A stretch of 64,000 nucleotides of DNA, taken from NCBI RefSeq assembly GCF_030816615.1, contig NZ_JAUSYD010000001.1, forward strand, positions 4,734,501 through 4,798,500, in the 5' to 3' direction. The stretch comes from Streptomyces sp. B1I3 (lineage in GTDB: Bacteria > Actinomycetota > Actinomycetes > Streptomycetales > Streptomycetaceae). Positions 52,015 to 62,878 of the stretch are shown here, in pieces. Every line of letters starts with the position of its first letter. Position 1 is the stretch's first letter. Under the pieces are notes generated by a model. The model did not search any database and had not been told where the DNA came from. It worked only from the letters and a program-made list of their open reading frames with translations. The position numbers and the translations under genes were made by a program.

Positions 52015-53195
52015 CCGAGTCCCTGAGCGACCACGCTCTGACCGCAGGGTTCACCGCGCTGTACGGGACCGCGCCCGAAGGAATCTGGGCCGCGCCCGGA
52101 CGAGTGAACCTGATCGGTGAGTACACCGACTTCAACGACGGCTTCGTCATGCCGCTCGCCCTCCCGCACAGCGCCCGCGCTGCCGTCGCCCGCCGCACGG
52201 ACGGGGTGCTGCGCCTGCACTCCACCGACGTACCCGGCGGGGTCGTCTCGCTGCGCGTGGACGAGCTGGCCCCGCACTCGGGCCACGGCTGGGCGGCCTA
52301 CCCGGCCGGCGTCGTCTGGGCCCTGCGCGAGGCGGGCCACCCCGTCACCGGCGCGGACATCCAGCTCGCCTCCACCGTCCCCGTCGGCGCCGGGCTCTCC
52401 TCGTCCGCCGCCCTCGAGGTGGTCACCGCGCTCGCCCTGAACGACCTCTTCGAGCTGGGCCTGAGCGCACCGGAGCTCGCCGTTCTCGGCCAGCGCGCCG
52501 AGAACGACTTCGTCGGTGTGCCGTGCGGAGTCATGGACCAGATGGCCTCGGCGTGCTGCACGCAGGGACACGCGCTCCACCTCGACACCCGCGACCTCAC
52601 CCAGCGCCAGGTCCCCTTCGACCTGGCCGCACACGGGCTGCAGCTCCTGGTCGTCGACACCCGGGTCAAGCACGCCCTGGGCGACGGCGCCTACGCGGAG
52701 CGCCGGGCCGGCTGCGAGGCGGGGGCCCGCGCCCTGGGCATAGGCACCCTGCGTGACCTTCCGTACGAGGGACTGGGCGCCGCGCTCGACACCCTGGCGG
52801 CGTCGGGCGAGGACGAGTCCGTGGTGCGCTACGTCCGCCACGTCGTGAGCGACAACCACCGGGTGGAGCAGGTCATCGGGCTCCTCGACTCCGGCGAGGT
52901 GCGCGCGACGGGCCGGGTGCTCACCGAGGGGCACGTCTCCCTCCGGGACGACCTGCGGGTCTCCTGCCCGGAGCTCGACCTCGTGGTCTCATCGGCGAAC
53001 GCGGCCGGGGCGCTCGGCGCGAGGATGACCGGGGGCGGCTTCGGCGGCTCGGCGATCGTGCTCGTGGAGGAGGCCGCGGCGGACACGGTCGCCAAGTCCG
53101 TCGAGGAGGCCTTCACCTCAGCCGGTTACGCCACCCCCGGAATCTTCCCCGCGGTTCCTTCGGCAGGGGCACGGCGGATCGCTCCAACTGCTTGA
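52011..53195 (+). CDS. galK: Galactokinase
   Basis: 394 residues. The galactokinase signature GRVNLIGEYTDFNDGFVMP is at about 28-46, the GHMP ATP loop PVGAGLSSSAALEVV at about 124-138, and GGGFGGSAIVLVE near residue 342. It phosphorylates galactose at C1. The last 83 bases overlap the convergent GNAT gene on the other strand. Confidence 0.96.
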   Translation: MTESLSDHALTAGFTALYGTAPEGIWAAPGRVNLIGEYTDFNDGFVMPLALPHSARAAVARRTDGVLRLHSTDVPGGVVSLRVDELAPHSGHGWAAYPAGVVWALREAGHPVTGADIQLASTVPVGAGLSSSAALEVVTALALNDLFELGLSAPELAVLGQRAENDFVGVPCGVMDQMASACCTQGHALHLDTRDLTQRQVPFDLAAHGLQLLVVDTRVKHALGDGAYAERRAGCEAGARALGIGTLRDLPYEGLGAALDTLAASGEDESVVRYVRHVVSDNHRVEQVIGLLDSGEVRATGRVLTEGHVSLRDDLRVSCPELDLVVSSANAAGALGARMTGGGFGGSAIVLVEEAAADTVAKSVEEAFTSAGYATPGIFPAVPSAGARRIAPTA

Positions 53196-53622
53196 CCAGG
53201 ATGTACTCGGCGACGCCGGGCGGGTAGTCCGCGACCTCGCCGACCACCTCGTACCCCTGCTTCCGGTAGAAGGCGGGAGCCTGGAAGTCCCAGGTCTCCA
53301 GCCGGGAGCGGGTACAGGCCCGGTCGTCACGGGCGAGGCGTTCCGCCTCGGCGAGCAGCCTGGTCCCCAGCCCGCTGCCACGGTGGCGGGGGTCCACCCA
53401 GAGCAGGTCCACGTGGAGCCAGTAGGCCCAGGTCCGTCCGGACAGCCCTCCGGCGAGTGCTCCCTGCGCGTCGATGAGCCACACGTCCAGCGGGAGTTCG
53501 TGCTCACCTGGTGTGGTGTGCAGGGCACGCAGCTCCGGTGATCCGTCCCAGTTGTCGTCATGCAGCCGACGACCCAGCAGAATACGACGTTCCTTGTCCA
53601 CTTCTGTCTCAAGACGGAACAT
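53113..53622 (-). CDS. GNAT family N-acetyltransferase
   Basis: 169 residues. The acetyl-CoA motif LLWVDPRHRGSGLGTRLLAEAE (split R-x-x-G-x-G as RGSGLG, about 83-88) and the end APAFYRKQGYEVVGE identify the fold. Its 3' end overlaps the galK 3' end by 83 bases, so the last 27 codons of each are antisense to each other. The substrate is unknown. Confidence 0.88.
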   Translation of the reverse strand: MFRLETEVDKERRILLGRRLHDDNWDGSPELRALHTTPGEHELPLDVWLIDAQGALAGGLSGRTWAYWLHVDLLWVDPRHRGSGLGTRLLAEAERLARDDRACTRSRLETWDFQAPAFYRKQGYEVVGEVADYPPGVAEYILVKQLERSAVPLPKEPRGRFRGWRNRLR

Positions 53623-53901
53623 GAATCACACCCTAAACACCTTCAGCAGTCAGTTCCGTGAATCGCCTTCCGCCGTCCACTACCCCCCGTACGCTGATGC
53701 ACAGCACCGGTGGGGGCCGGTGTCGTTTCAGGGGACGAGACAGTCGGACACGACGCCCGGACGGGTGGCGGTCGGCGCGCGGCGGCGGCCGTGGGCGCGG
53801 GTCGCCTCGGCGCTCCGGGCGCCGTGTCCGCAGCGGTCCGTCCCCGGCGGGGCAGGCCGCACGGGGCGCCCCAGGAGCTGACGCAGCTTGGGGGGTTGTC
53901 T

Positions 53902-54672
53902 GTGGCTCGTATCCGGGTTCTGGTGGTCGACGACCACCGCATTTTTGCCGAATCCCTCGCGGCGGCGCTGGCCGCGGAACCGGACGTCGACGTGTCGGCG
54001 GCGGGCAGTGGTCCCGCCGCGCTGCGGTGTCTGGAGCGCGCGGCGGCAGAGGGGCGCCACTACGACGTGATGCTGGTCGACGCCGAGCTGGGCATCCTGC
54101 CCACGGGCGGGGTGCCCGCCGTCCCCGCACCGCGGGCACCGGAGGGACACGGGCAGGCGGACGGCATCTCGCTGGTCGCCGGGGTGCGCGCGGGCCGGCC
54201 GTCGATGCGCACGGTGGTGCTCGCCGAGAGGGACGACCCGCGCCGTGCCGCGCTGGCGCTGCAGGCGGGCGCGTCGGGGTGGGTCGCCAAGGACTGTTCG
54301 CTGCAGCGGCTGCTGACGGTCGTCCGGGGCGTGCTGCGCGACGAGACGCATCTGCCGGCCGCCCTGCTGACGGGCGTCCTGCGCGAGCTGACCGCGGCCC
54401 GCAAGCACCGCACCGAGAGCGAGCAACTGGTCGAGTCCCTGACCCCCCGTGAGCGCGAGGTGCTGCGCTGCATGGTGGCGGGCCTGGGCCGCAAGGCGGT
54501 CGCGGAGCGGCTCTTCCTCTCGCCGCACACGGTGCGTACGCACATGCAGAACGTACTGGGCAAGCTGGGCGTCCACTCGACGCTGGCCGCGGTCGCACTG
54601 GCCCGGCGGGCCGGTGTGGGGCCGGCGGCCCTAACCGGGGATGTTGTCGAACGGGGCGGTCAACTGGCGTAG
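53902..54672 (+). CDS. LuxR/NarL-type response regulator
   Basis: 256 residues from the GTG with GGGGGG 6 bases upstream; a TTG two codons earlier is an alternative. The receiver has the acidic pair VVDDHRIFAESLAAAL and a candidate phosphoacceptor Asp in VMLVDAELG (about 60). It has an unusually long loop (PTGGVPAVPAPRAPEGHGQ) before the next strand. The C-terminal helix-turn-helix LTPREREVLRCMVAGLGRKAVAERLFLSPHTVRTHMQNV is intact. Its 3' end overlaps the marR-type gene by 42 bases on the other strand. Confidence 0.88.
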   Translation: MARIRVLVVDDHRIFAESLAAALAAEPDVDVSAAGSGPAALRCLERAAAEGRHYDVMLVDAELGILPTGGVPAVPAPRAPEGHGQADGISLVAGVRAGRPSMRTVVLAERDDPRRAALALQAGASGWVAKDCSLQRLLTVVRGVLRDETHLPAALLTGVLRELTAARKHRTESEQLVESLTPREREVLRCMVAGLGRKAVAERLFLSPHTVRTHMQNVLGKLGVHSTLAAVALARRAGVGPAALTGDVVERGGQLA

Positions 54673-55128
54673 CAGCCCCGCCAGTTCGGCGCGCTGCCGG
54701 GGGGAGAGCTCGCCGAGGATGGTGCGCTCCTGTGCGAGCAGGCCGGCCAGCGACTGGTCGGCCCTGTCACGGCCCCGGTCGGTCAGCCGCACGAGGACGC
54801 CGCGGCGGTCACTCGGGTCGGGCAGCCGCTCGACGAGATTCTTCTTGGTGAGCCGGTCGATGCGGTTCGTCATCGTGCCCGACGTGACCAGGGTCTGGGT
54901 GAGGAGCTGGCCGGGGGAGAGCTGGTACGGTGCGCCGGCGCGACGCAGTGACGTCAGGACGTCGAATTCCCAGGGCTCCAGATCGTGCTCGGTGAAGGCG
55001 ATCCGGCGGGCCCGGTCGAGGTGACGGGCCAGGCGCGAGACGCGGCTCAGGACCTCGAGTGGTTCCACGTCGAGGTCGGGGCGCTCGCGGCGCCATGCAG
55101 CGACCAGTCGGTCGACCTCGTCCTCCAT
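54631..55128 (-). CDS. MarR family regulator
   Basis: 165 residues. Winged helix-turn-helix in YQLSPGQLLTQTLVTSGTMTNRIDRLTKKNLVERLPDPSDRRGVLVRLT (split here as SPGQLLTQTLVTSGTMTNRI, DRLTKKNLVERL and DRRGVLVRLT, about 67-115). It has the usual N-terminal dimerisation helices. It is divergent from the Tam-like gene; two CTTGA-type palindromes in the shared promoter are its likely sites. Confidence 0.92.
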   Translation of the reverse strand: MEDEVDRLVAAWRRERPDLDVEPLEVLSRVSRLARHLDRARRIAFTEHDLEPWEFDVLTSLRRAGAPYQLSPGQLLTQTLVTSGTMTNRIDRLTKKNLVERLPDPSDRRGVLVRLTDRGRDRADQSLAGLLAQERTILGELSPRQRAELAGLLRQLTAPFDNIPG

Positions 55129-55164
55129 GTCGATCAGTGTAAAGGGTCCCTCGACATGAAGTCT

Positions 55165-55191
55165 CTTGAATTCAAGTGTCTTGACATCAAG
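55165..55191. promoter_or_regulatory. Paired MarR operators
   Basis: CTTGAATTCAAG (55165-55176, perfect palindrome) and CTTGACATCAAG (55180-55191, two mismatched centre bases) lie 15 bases apart in the 88-base gap between marR and the divergent methyltransferase. A pair of similar palindromes in this position is typical of MarR autoregulation. Confidence 0.8.
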
Positions 55192-55216
55192 ATATTATTC
55201 CGGTGATCCTGGGAGG

Positions 55217-56014
55217 ATGACCGCACCCCTCTGGGATCCGCAGCAGTACCTGCGTCACGCGGACCACCGCACCCGGCCCTTCCTCGACCTCCTGGCCCGG
55301 ATCGGGCCCCTGCCCCATGATCCCGCCCCCCGTATCGCCGACCTCGGCTGCGGCGCGGGCAACGTCACGGCCCTGCTCGCCGAGCACCGGCCCGGGGCCC
55401 GCGTCACCGGGTACGACACCTCCCCCCAGATGCTCGAACGGGCCCGCGCCCACGCCGGACCCCGCCTGGACTTCGCCGAGGCCGACGCCGCGACCTGGGT
55501 ACCGGGGGAGCCGTACGACCTCATCGTCTCCAACGCCCTGCTCCAATGGGTCCCCGGCCACGCCGACCGCTTCCCCGCATGGCTGGACGCCCTCACCCCC
55601 GGCGGCGTCCTCGCCTTCCAGGTCCCCGGCAACTTCGACGCCCCCAGTCACACCCTCATGCGGGAACTGGCCGGGACACCGCGCTGGCGCGGGCGCCTCG
55701 GCGGCCTGCTGCGTCACGACGACGCGGTCCTCGCCCCGGCGGAGTACCTGCGGCACCTCACCGCCCCCGGCCGTACGGCCGACGTCTGGGAGACCACCTA
55801 CCTGCACCTGCTCCAGGGGGAGGACGCCGTCCTGGACTGGGTGAAGGGCACCGGTCTGCGCCCCGTCCTGACCGCGCTCGCCGACGACCCCGGGGCCCGG
55901 GACGCCTTCGTCAGCTCCTACCGCGACCTGCTGCGCACCGCCTACCCGGCGGGCCCGCACGGCACGGTCTTCCCGTTCCGCCGAATCTTCGCCGTGGTCC
56001 GCGTCGCCGGGTGA
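55217..56014 (+). CDS. tam: Trans-aconitate 2-methyltransferase-like protein
   Basis: 265 residues. Start MTAPLWDPQQYLRHADHRTRPF and the AdoMet motif IADLGCGAGNVTALLAEH (about 41-58), VTGYDTSPQMLERAR, SNALLQWVPGHADRF and the C-terminal TVFPFRRIFAVVRVAG match Tam proteins, which methylate trans-aconitate and so detoxify an inhibitor of the citric acid cycle. GGGAGG abuts the ATG directly, so the ribosome site is unusual. Control by the divergent MarR is likely. Confidence 0.87.
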   Translation: MTAPLWDPQQYLRHADHRTRPFLDLLARIGPLPHDPAPRIADLGCGAGNVTALLAEHRPGARVTGYDTSPQMLERARAHAGPRLDFAEADAATWVPGEPYDLIVSNALLQWVPGHADRFPAWLDALTPGGVLAFQVPGNFDAPSHTLMRELAGTPRWRGRLGGLLRHDDAVLAPAEYLRHLTAPGRTADVWETTYLHLLQGEDAVLDWVKGTGLRPVLTALADDPGARDAFVSSYRDLLRTAYPAGPHGTVFPFRRIFAVVRVAG

Positions 56015-56071
56015 GCCTCCGGCCGGTGTCGCCGCGCGTCGGGTGAGCCTCCGGCCGGTGTCGCCGCGCGC
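56008..56071. repeat. 32-bp tandem duplication at the end of tam
   Basis: Two back-to-back 32-bp units (56008 and 56040) differ only in the last base; the tam stop codon falls in the first. Confidence 0.85.
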
Positions 56072-56105
56072 CGGGTGCGGCCATGGGGTGCCGGCGTGAC
56101 CGCGG

Positions 56106-56792
56106 TCAGCTCCTGCGGTGGCCTATCAGCCGGGGCTTCGACTCCAGATTCTCCAGCCCGTGCCACGCCAGGTTCACCAGGTGCGCGGCGACCTCCGCCT
56201 TCTTGGGCTTGCGGACGTCCAGCCACCACTGGCCGGTCAGCGCCACCATGCCGACCAGTGCCTGCGCGTACAGCGGCGCCAGCTTCGGGTCGAAGCCGCG
56301 GGCCTTGAACTCCAGGCCCAGGATGTCCTCGACCTGCGTCGCGATGTCGCTGATCAGCGACGCGAACGTTCCCGTGGACTGTGCGACCGGCGAGTCCCGG
56401 ACCAGGATCCGGAACCCGTCCGTATACGTCTCGATGTAGTCGAGCAGTGCGAAAGCCGCCTGCTCCAGGAGCTCGCGGGGATGGCCCGCCGTGAGGGCGC
56501 CGGTCACCAGGTCGAGCAACTGGCGCATCTCGCGGTCGACCACGACCGCGTACAGCCCCTCCTTGCCGCCGAAGTGCTCGTACACGACCGGCTTGGACAC
56601 TCCGGCGCGGGCCGCGATCTCCTCGACCGAGGTGCCCTCGAAACCCTTGTCGGCGAACAAGGTGCGGCCGATGTCCAGCAGTTGCTCGCGGCGCTCCTTG
56701 CCGGTCATCCGGACCCGCCGGGTCCGGCGGGTGGGGGCTGGTCTGCTCTTCTCACCGCTTGTGCTTCCGTCGGTCGCCACGTCGTCAATCAT
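56106..56792 (-). CDS. TetR family regulator of the desaturase operon
   Basis: 228 residues from the ATG overlapping the desaturase stop (ATGA). A basic N-terminus (RPAPTRRTRRVRMTGKERREQ) is followed by the helix-turn-helix LFADKGFEGTSVEEIAARAGVSKPVVYEHF (about 45-74) and a C-terminal ligand domain with LSTGTF-like (SPVAQSTGTFASL) and WWLDVRKP segments. It is the second gene of the desaturase unit and probably controls it. Confidence 0.92.
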   Translation of the reverse strand: MIDDVATDGSTSGEKSRPAPTRRTRRVRMTGKERREQLLDIGRTLFADKGFEGTSVEEIAARAGVSKPVVYEHFGGKEGLYAVVVDREMRQLLDLVTGALTAGHPRELLEQAAFALLDYIETYTDGFRILVRDSPVAQSTGTFASLISDIATQVEDILGLEFKARGFDPKLAPLYAQALVGMVALTGQWWLDVRKPKKAEVAAHLVNLAWHGLENLESKPRLIGHRRS

Positions 56793-57772
56793 GCAGGGTC
56801 GGCAGTGGCGGACTTGCGCCGGGAGGCGATACGGGTGGCGTCGGGCCAGCGCACGTCGTGCGCCCAGCCCAGCTTCTCGAACCAGCGGATCAGCCGGGCG
56901 CTGGAGTCGATCTGGCCCTTGAGCACACCGTGTCGTGCGCTCGTCGGGTCGGCGTGGTGCAGGTTGTGCCAGGACTCGCCGCACGAGAGGACCGCCAGCC
57001 ACCACACGTTCCCCGACCGGTCCCGGGACTTGAAGGGCCGCTTGCCGACCGCGTGACAGATCGAGTTGATCGACCAGGTCACGTGGTGCAGCAGCGCGAC
57101 CCGGACCAGCGAGCCCCAGAAGAACGCGGTGAACGCACCCCACCAGGACATGGTCACCAGTCCGCCGACCAGCGGCGGAATGGCCAGCGAGGCGATGGTG
57201 AAGGTGAGGAAGTGGCGGGAGATGGCTCGGATGGCCGGGTCCCGGACCAGGTCCGGGGCGTACTTCTTCTGCGGGGTCTGCTCCTCGTTGAACATCCAGC
57301 CGATGTGCGCCCACCACAGCCCTTTCAGCAGCGCCGGGAGGTCGTCGCCGAACCGCCAGGGCGAGTGCGGGTCGCCCTCGGCGTCGGAGAACCTGTGGTG
57401 TTTGCGGTGGTCGGCCACCCAGCGCACCAGCGGGCCCTCGACCGCCATCGACCCCGCGACGGCGAGGGCGATGCGCAGGGGACGCCTGGCCTTGAAGGAG
57501 CCGTGGGTGAAGTAGCGGTGGAAACCGATCGTCACGCCGTGGCAGCCCCAGTAGTACATGACGACCAGCAGGCCCAGGTCGAGCCAGCTGACACCACGTC
57601 CCCATGCCAGCGGGACGGCCGCGACCAGGGCCGCGAACGGCACGACGATGAACAGCAGGAGCGCGATCTGCTCGATCGACCGCTTGTTGTCGCCGCCGAG
57701 CGTGGCGGAGGCGGGTGTAGTCGCGTCGGCCGCCGTCGGGCCGTCGTCGATCACATCGGGGCGGGTAGGCAT
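56789..57772 (-). CDS. Acyl-CoA/fatty acid desaturase
   Basis: 327 residues. It is a membrane di-iron desaturase with hydrophobic segments and the three His boxes: HRYFTH (about 87-92), HRKHH (about 123-127) and ESWHNLHHA (about 266-274). It inserts a double bond into acyl chains of membrane lipids. A TetR gene follows with a four-base overlap. Confidence 0.94.
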   Translation of the reverse strand: MPTRPDVIDDGPTAADATTPASATLGGDNKRSIEQIALLLFIVVPFAALVAAVPLAWGRGVSWLDLGLLVVMYYWGCHGVTIGFHRYFTHGSFKARRPLRIALAVAGSMAVEGPLVRWVADHRKHHRFSDAEGDPHSPWRFGDDLPALLKGLWWAHIGWMFNEEQTPQKKYAPDLVRDPAIRAISRHFLTFTIASLAIPPLVGGLVTMSWWGAFTAFFWGSLVRVALLHHVTWSINSICHAVGKRPFKSRDRSGNVWWLAVLSCGESWHNLHHADPTSARHGVLKGQIDSSARLIRWFEKLGWAHDVRWPDATRIASRRKSATADPA

Positions 57773-58087
57773 CGACTGTCTCCCGTGGAGTGAGGAAATA
57801 TGACGAAATTACCGGACTACGCTTCCGTAACCTACGGCAACGTAAGTATGGCAGCGAGGTGACCCGCGACACGAGAGCGCCGCCGCCGGAACCCTTGCGG
57901 GACCCGGTCCGCGCCACCCCTGTCGAATACCCCCCAGGGCAGCGAGCACGCCGGAGCCCCGGACACCTATCCTGGGTGGGTCGGACAGCGCGGTCCGCAC
58001 TCTGCTTTCCCGGGGTGACGTCAGCACCGCGACGGCCCCGGACCCCCTGTGACAGAAGTGCTCAACCACTGCAAGGAGCCGCACACT
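57773..58087. other. Regulatory gap between desaturase and ppc
   Basis: No gene is seen. The half near the desaturase holds the inverted repeat at 57825-57837; the half near ppc carries its ribosome site (AAGGAG at 58073) and an in-frame extension that is not conserved-looking. Confidence 0.5.
57825..57837. promoter_or_regulatory. Candidate TetR operator for the desaturase operon
   Basis: CCGTA-ACC-TACGG is a perfect 5-bp inverted repeat with a 3-base centre, 53 bases before the desaturase start. Flanking half-sites (TTACCGG upstream, CAACGTAAG downstream) extend the symmetry. The cotranscribed TetR is the likely ligand-responsive repressor. Confidence 0.6.
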
Positions 58088-60817
<2,730 letters not shown>

Positions 60818-60850
60818 CCCCCGGCGCAGACATGCGCGGGTGCGGTCCTG

Positions 60851-61321
60851 TCACAGGGCGACGAACGTCGCCGCGAGCAGGGCCGCACCCGCGATGCCCG
60901 CGCCCCAGGCCGTCCGGGGCATCCGCAGCCCGCCGCCGATCAGCAGAGCGGCCAGTACCAGCGCACCGCCGAACGGCAGCCACGCGTGCAGGAACCCCGG
61001 CGCCCCGGTGCGCACGACCTCACCGGTCCCGGGTTTCACCACGACGGGGAAGCGGTCGCCCTTGCGCACCGCGACGGACCGCTCGATGGTCACACCGGGC
61101 CGCTCCCGCGACTCCGCGTCCGGAGCGAACGACCCCGTGCACACGTCCTCACCGCATCCGGTGACGGCCATCGTGCCGTGTTCGCGGCCCTTGGACAGCA
61201 CGATGTGGTGCGCCGTGTCCCACGACGCCCAGACACCCGCGACCAGCAGCAACAGGACGACACAGCCCGCGGCGAACGAACGGCCGTGGGCCAGCAGCCG
61301 GTGGGAGGAGCTCCGCTTCAT
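60851..61321 (-). CDS. Small membrane protein (DUF3592-like)
   Basis: 156 residues with an N-terminal helix (AAGCVVLLLLVAGVWASW), a central outside domain of about 80 residues with two Cys (GCGEDVCTG) that can form a disulfide, and two C-terminal helices (ALVLAALLIGGGL, WGAGIAGAALLAATFVAL). The pattern resembles DUF3592 proteins. Function unknown. Confidence 0.82.
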   Translation of the reverse strand: MKRSSSHRLLAHGRSFAAGCVVLLLLVAGVWASWDTAHHIVLSKGREHGTMAVTGCGEDVCTGSFAPDAESRERPGVTIERSVAVRKGDRFPVVVKPGTGEVVRTGAPGFLHAWLPFGGALVLAALLIGGGLRMPRTAWGAGIAGAALLAATFVAL

Positions 61322-61396
61322 GGGGGCCGATCTTTGGGCAGAGCTGTGCCCTCGGTCAACCTGTGGCTGAAAAAGACCCGGGAACCAGAGGGAATG

Positions 61397-61990
61397 TCAG
61401 GAGTTGTACGTGGACTGGGCCCGCTCGAGCCCGTCCGCCAGCAACGACTCCACGGCGTCCGCCGCCCGGTCCACCAGGTAGGCCAGCTCCTTGCGCTCCG
61501 TGCCCGAGAAATCCTTCAGCACGAAGTCCGCCACCTGCATCCGCCCCGGTGGCCGGCCGATGCCGAACCGCACCCGGTGGTAGTCCGGGCCCATCGCCTT
61601 CGTCATCGACTTCAGCCCGTTGTGCCCGTTGTCACCGCCGCCCAGCTTCAGCCGCAGCATGCCGAAGTCGATGTCCAACTCGTCGTGGACGGCCACGACG
61701 TGGTCCGTGGGCACCTTGTAGAAGTCCCGCAGAGCGGTGACCGGCCCCCCGGACAGGTTCATGTACGACATCGGCTTGGCCAGCACCACACGGCGGCTCA
61801 GCGGCCCGGGCGGGCCCATCCGGCCCTCCAGGACCTGTGCCTGCGCCTTCGGCGCGCGCTTGAACTTCCCGCCGATCCGCTCCGCCAGCAGATCGGCGAC
61901 CATGAACCCGGCGTTGTGCCGGTTCGCGGCGTACTCGGGACCGGGGTTGCCGAGGCCCACGATCAGCCAGGGGTCGGTGGCGTCGGACAT
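61397..61990 (-). CDS. pth: Peptidyl-tRNA hydrolase
   Basis: 197 residues from the ATG with GAGGAG upstream. The conserved LIVGLGNPGPEYAANRHNAGF (catalytic His and neighbours, about 9-29, split here as LGNPGPEY and NRHNAGF), KPMSYMNLSG, and VAVHDELDIDFGMLRLK are all present. It frees tRNA from stalled peptidyl-tRNA. It forms a unit with rplY just upstream. Confidence 0.95.
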   Translation of the reverse strand: MSDATDPWLIVGLGNPGPEYAANRHNAGFMVADLLAERIGGKFKRAPKAQAQVLEGRMGPPGPLSRRVVLAKPMSYMNLSGGPVTALRDFYKVPTDHVVAVHDELDIDFGMLRLKLGGGDNGHNGLKSMTKAMGPDYHRVRFGIGRPPGRMQVADFVLKDFSGTERKELAYLVDRAADAVESLLADGLERAQSTYNS

Positions 61991-62096
61991 CTGCGCTCGG
62001 TCTCCTCGCGTTCGGACCAGTCGTGACAGGGAAACGGGGCGGCGGGACCCCCGGAAGGGAACCGCCACCCCGTCAGTGAAGCAGGTGGGGCGAGGC

Positions 62097-62684
62097 TCAG
62101 GCCTCGGTGCCCTCGGCCTCGGCGCCCTCGGCGCTCGGCTCCTCGGCCTGCGCGGAGACGACCTGGAGCACGACGGCGTCCTCGTCGCCGGCCAGCACCG
62201 AACCGGACGGCAGCGGGACGTCCTTGGCGAGGATCGAGTCACCGGCGTCGAGACCGGCGATGGAGACCGTGACGGACTCGGGGATGTGGGTGGCCTCGGC
62301 CTCGACGAGCAGCGTGTTCTGCACGTACTCCAGGAGGTTGCCGCCCGGGGCGAGCTCGCCCTCGACGTGCACCGCGATCTCGACCTCGACCTTTTCGCCG
62401 CGCGTCACGGTCAGCAGGTCGACGTGCTCGATGTTGCCCTTGATGGCGTTGCGCTGGACGGCCTTCGGGATGACCAGGGCGTCCTTGCCGTCGATCTCGA
62501 GACCGATCAGGACGTTGGCGGTGCGGAGCGCCAGAAGCAGCTCGTGACCCGGGAGGGAGATGTGGACCGGCTCGGCACCGTGGCCGTAGACGACCCCGGG
62601 GACCAGGTTGGCACGACGCGTACGGCGGGCGGCGCCCTTGCCGAACTCGGTACGGACCTCTGCGGCGAGCTTGATCTCGGCCAT
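62097..62684 (-). CDS. rplY: 50S ribosomal protein L25 / general stress protein Ctc
   Basis: 195 residues from the ATG with GAGGAG 6 bases upstream. It has the L25 5S-rRNA-binding domain (KLAAEVRTEFGKGAARRTRR, then VPGVVYGHG) and the Ctc-type C-terminal TL5 domain (VVLQVVSAQAEE and an acidic tail). Length matches the long form. It is followed by pth. Confidence 0.95.
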   Translation of the reverse strand: MAEIKLAAEVRTEFGKGAARRTRRANLVPGVVYGHGAEPVHISLPGHELLLALRTANVLIGLEIDGKDALVIPKAVQRNAIKGNIEHVDLLTVTRGEKVEVEIAVHVEGELAPGGNLLEYVQNTLLVEAEATHIPESVTVSIAGLDAGDSILAKDVPLPSGSVLAGDEDAVVLQVVSAQAEEPSAEGAEAEGTEA

Positions 62685-62846
62685 GATGCACTCCTCGTAA
62701 GGTGAAAGAAGACTGTTGGTCACCCGGCCCACGACAGGCCTGCTACGAAGAGCGCGTCGATAACGGACCGCCGCACCAACAGGTACGGCCTCCCTCGCCG
62801 AGCAACTCGCTGAGTCTACCCGCCGGGGAGGCCGCACCCAAGTGGA

Positions 62847-62860
62847 TCACCCGCAGGTGA
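62847..62860 (-). terminator. Short hairpin after prs
   Basis: A 5-bp inverted repeat (TCACC/GGTGA) with a CGCA loop lies 19 bases past the prs stop; a second, larger arm pair (CGGCCTCCC at 62786 and its complement at 62826) encloses a 31-base loop. Both are weak terminator or leader candidates between prs and rplY. Confidence 0.35.
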
Positions 62861-62878
62861 CCCACCGCCGTCCTGTTC

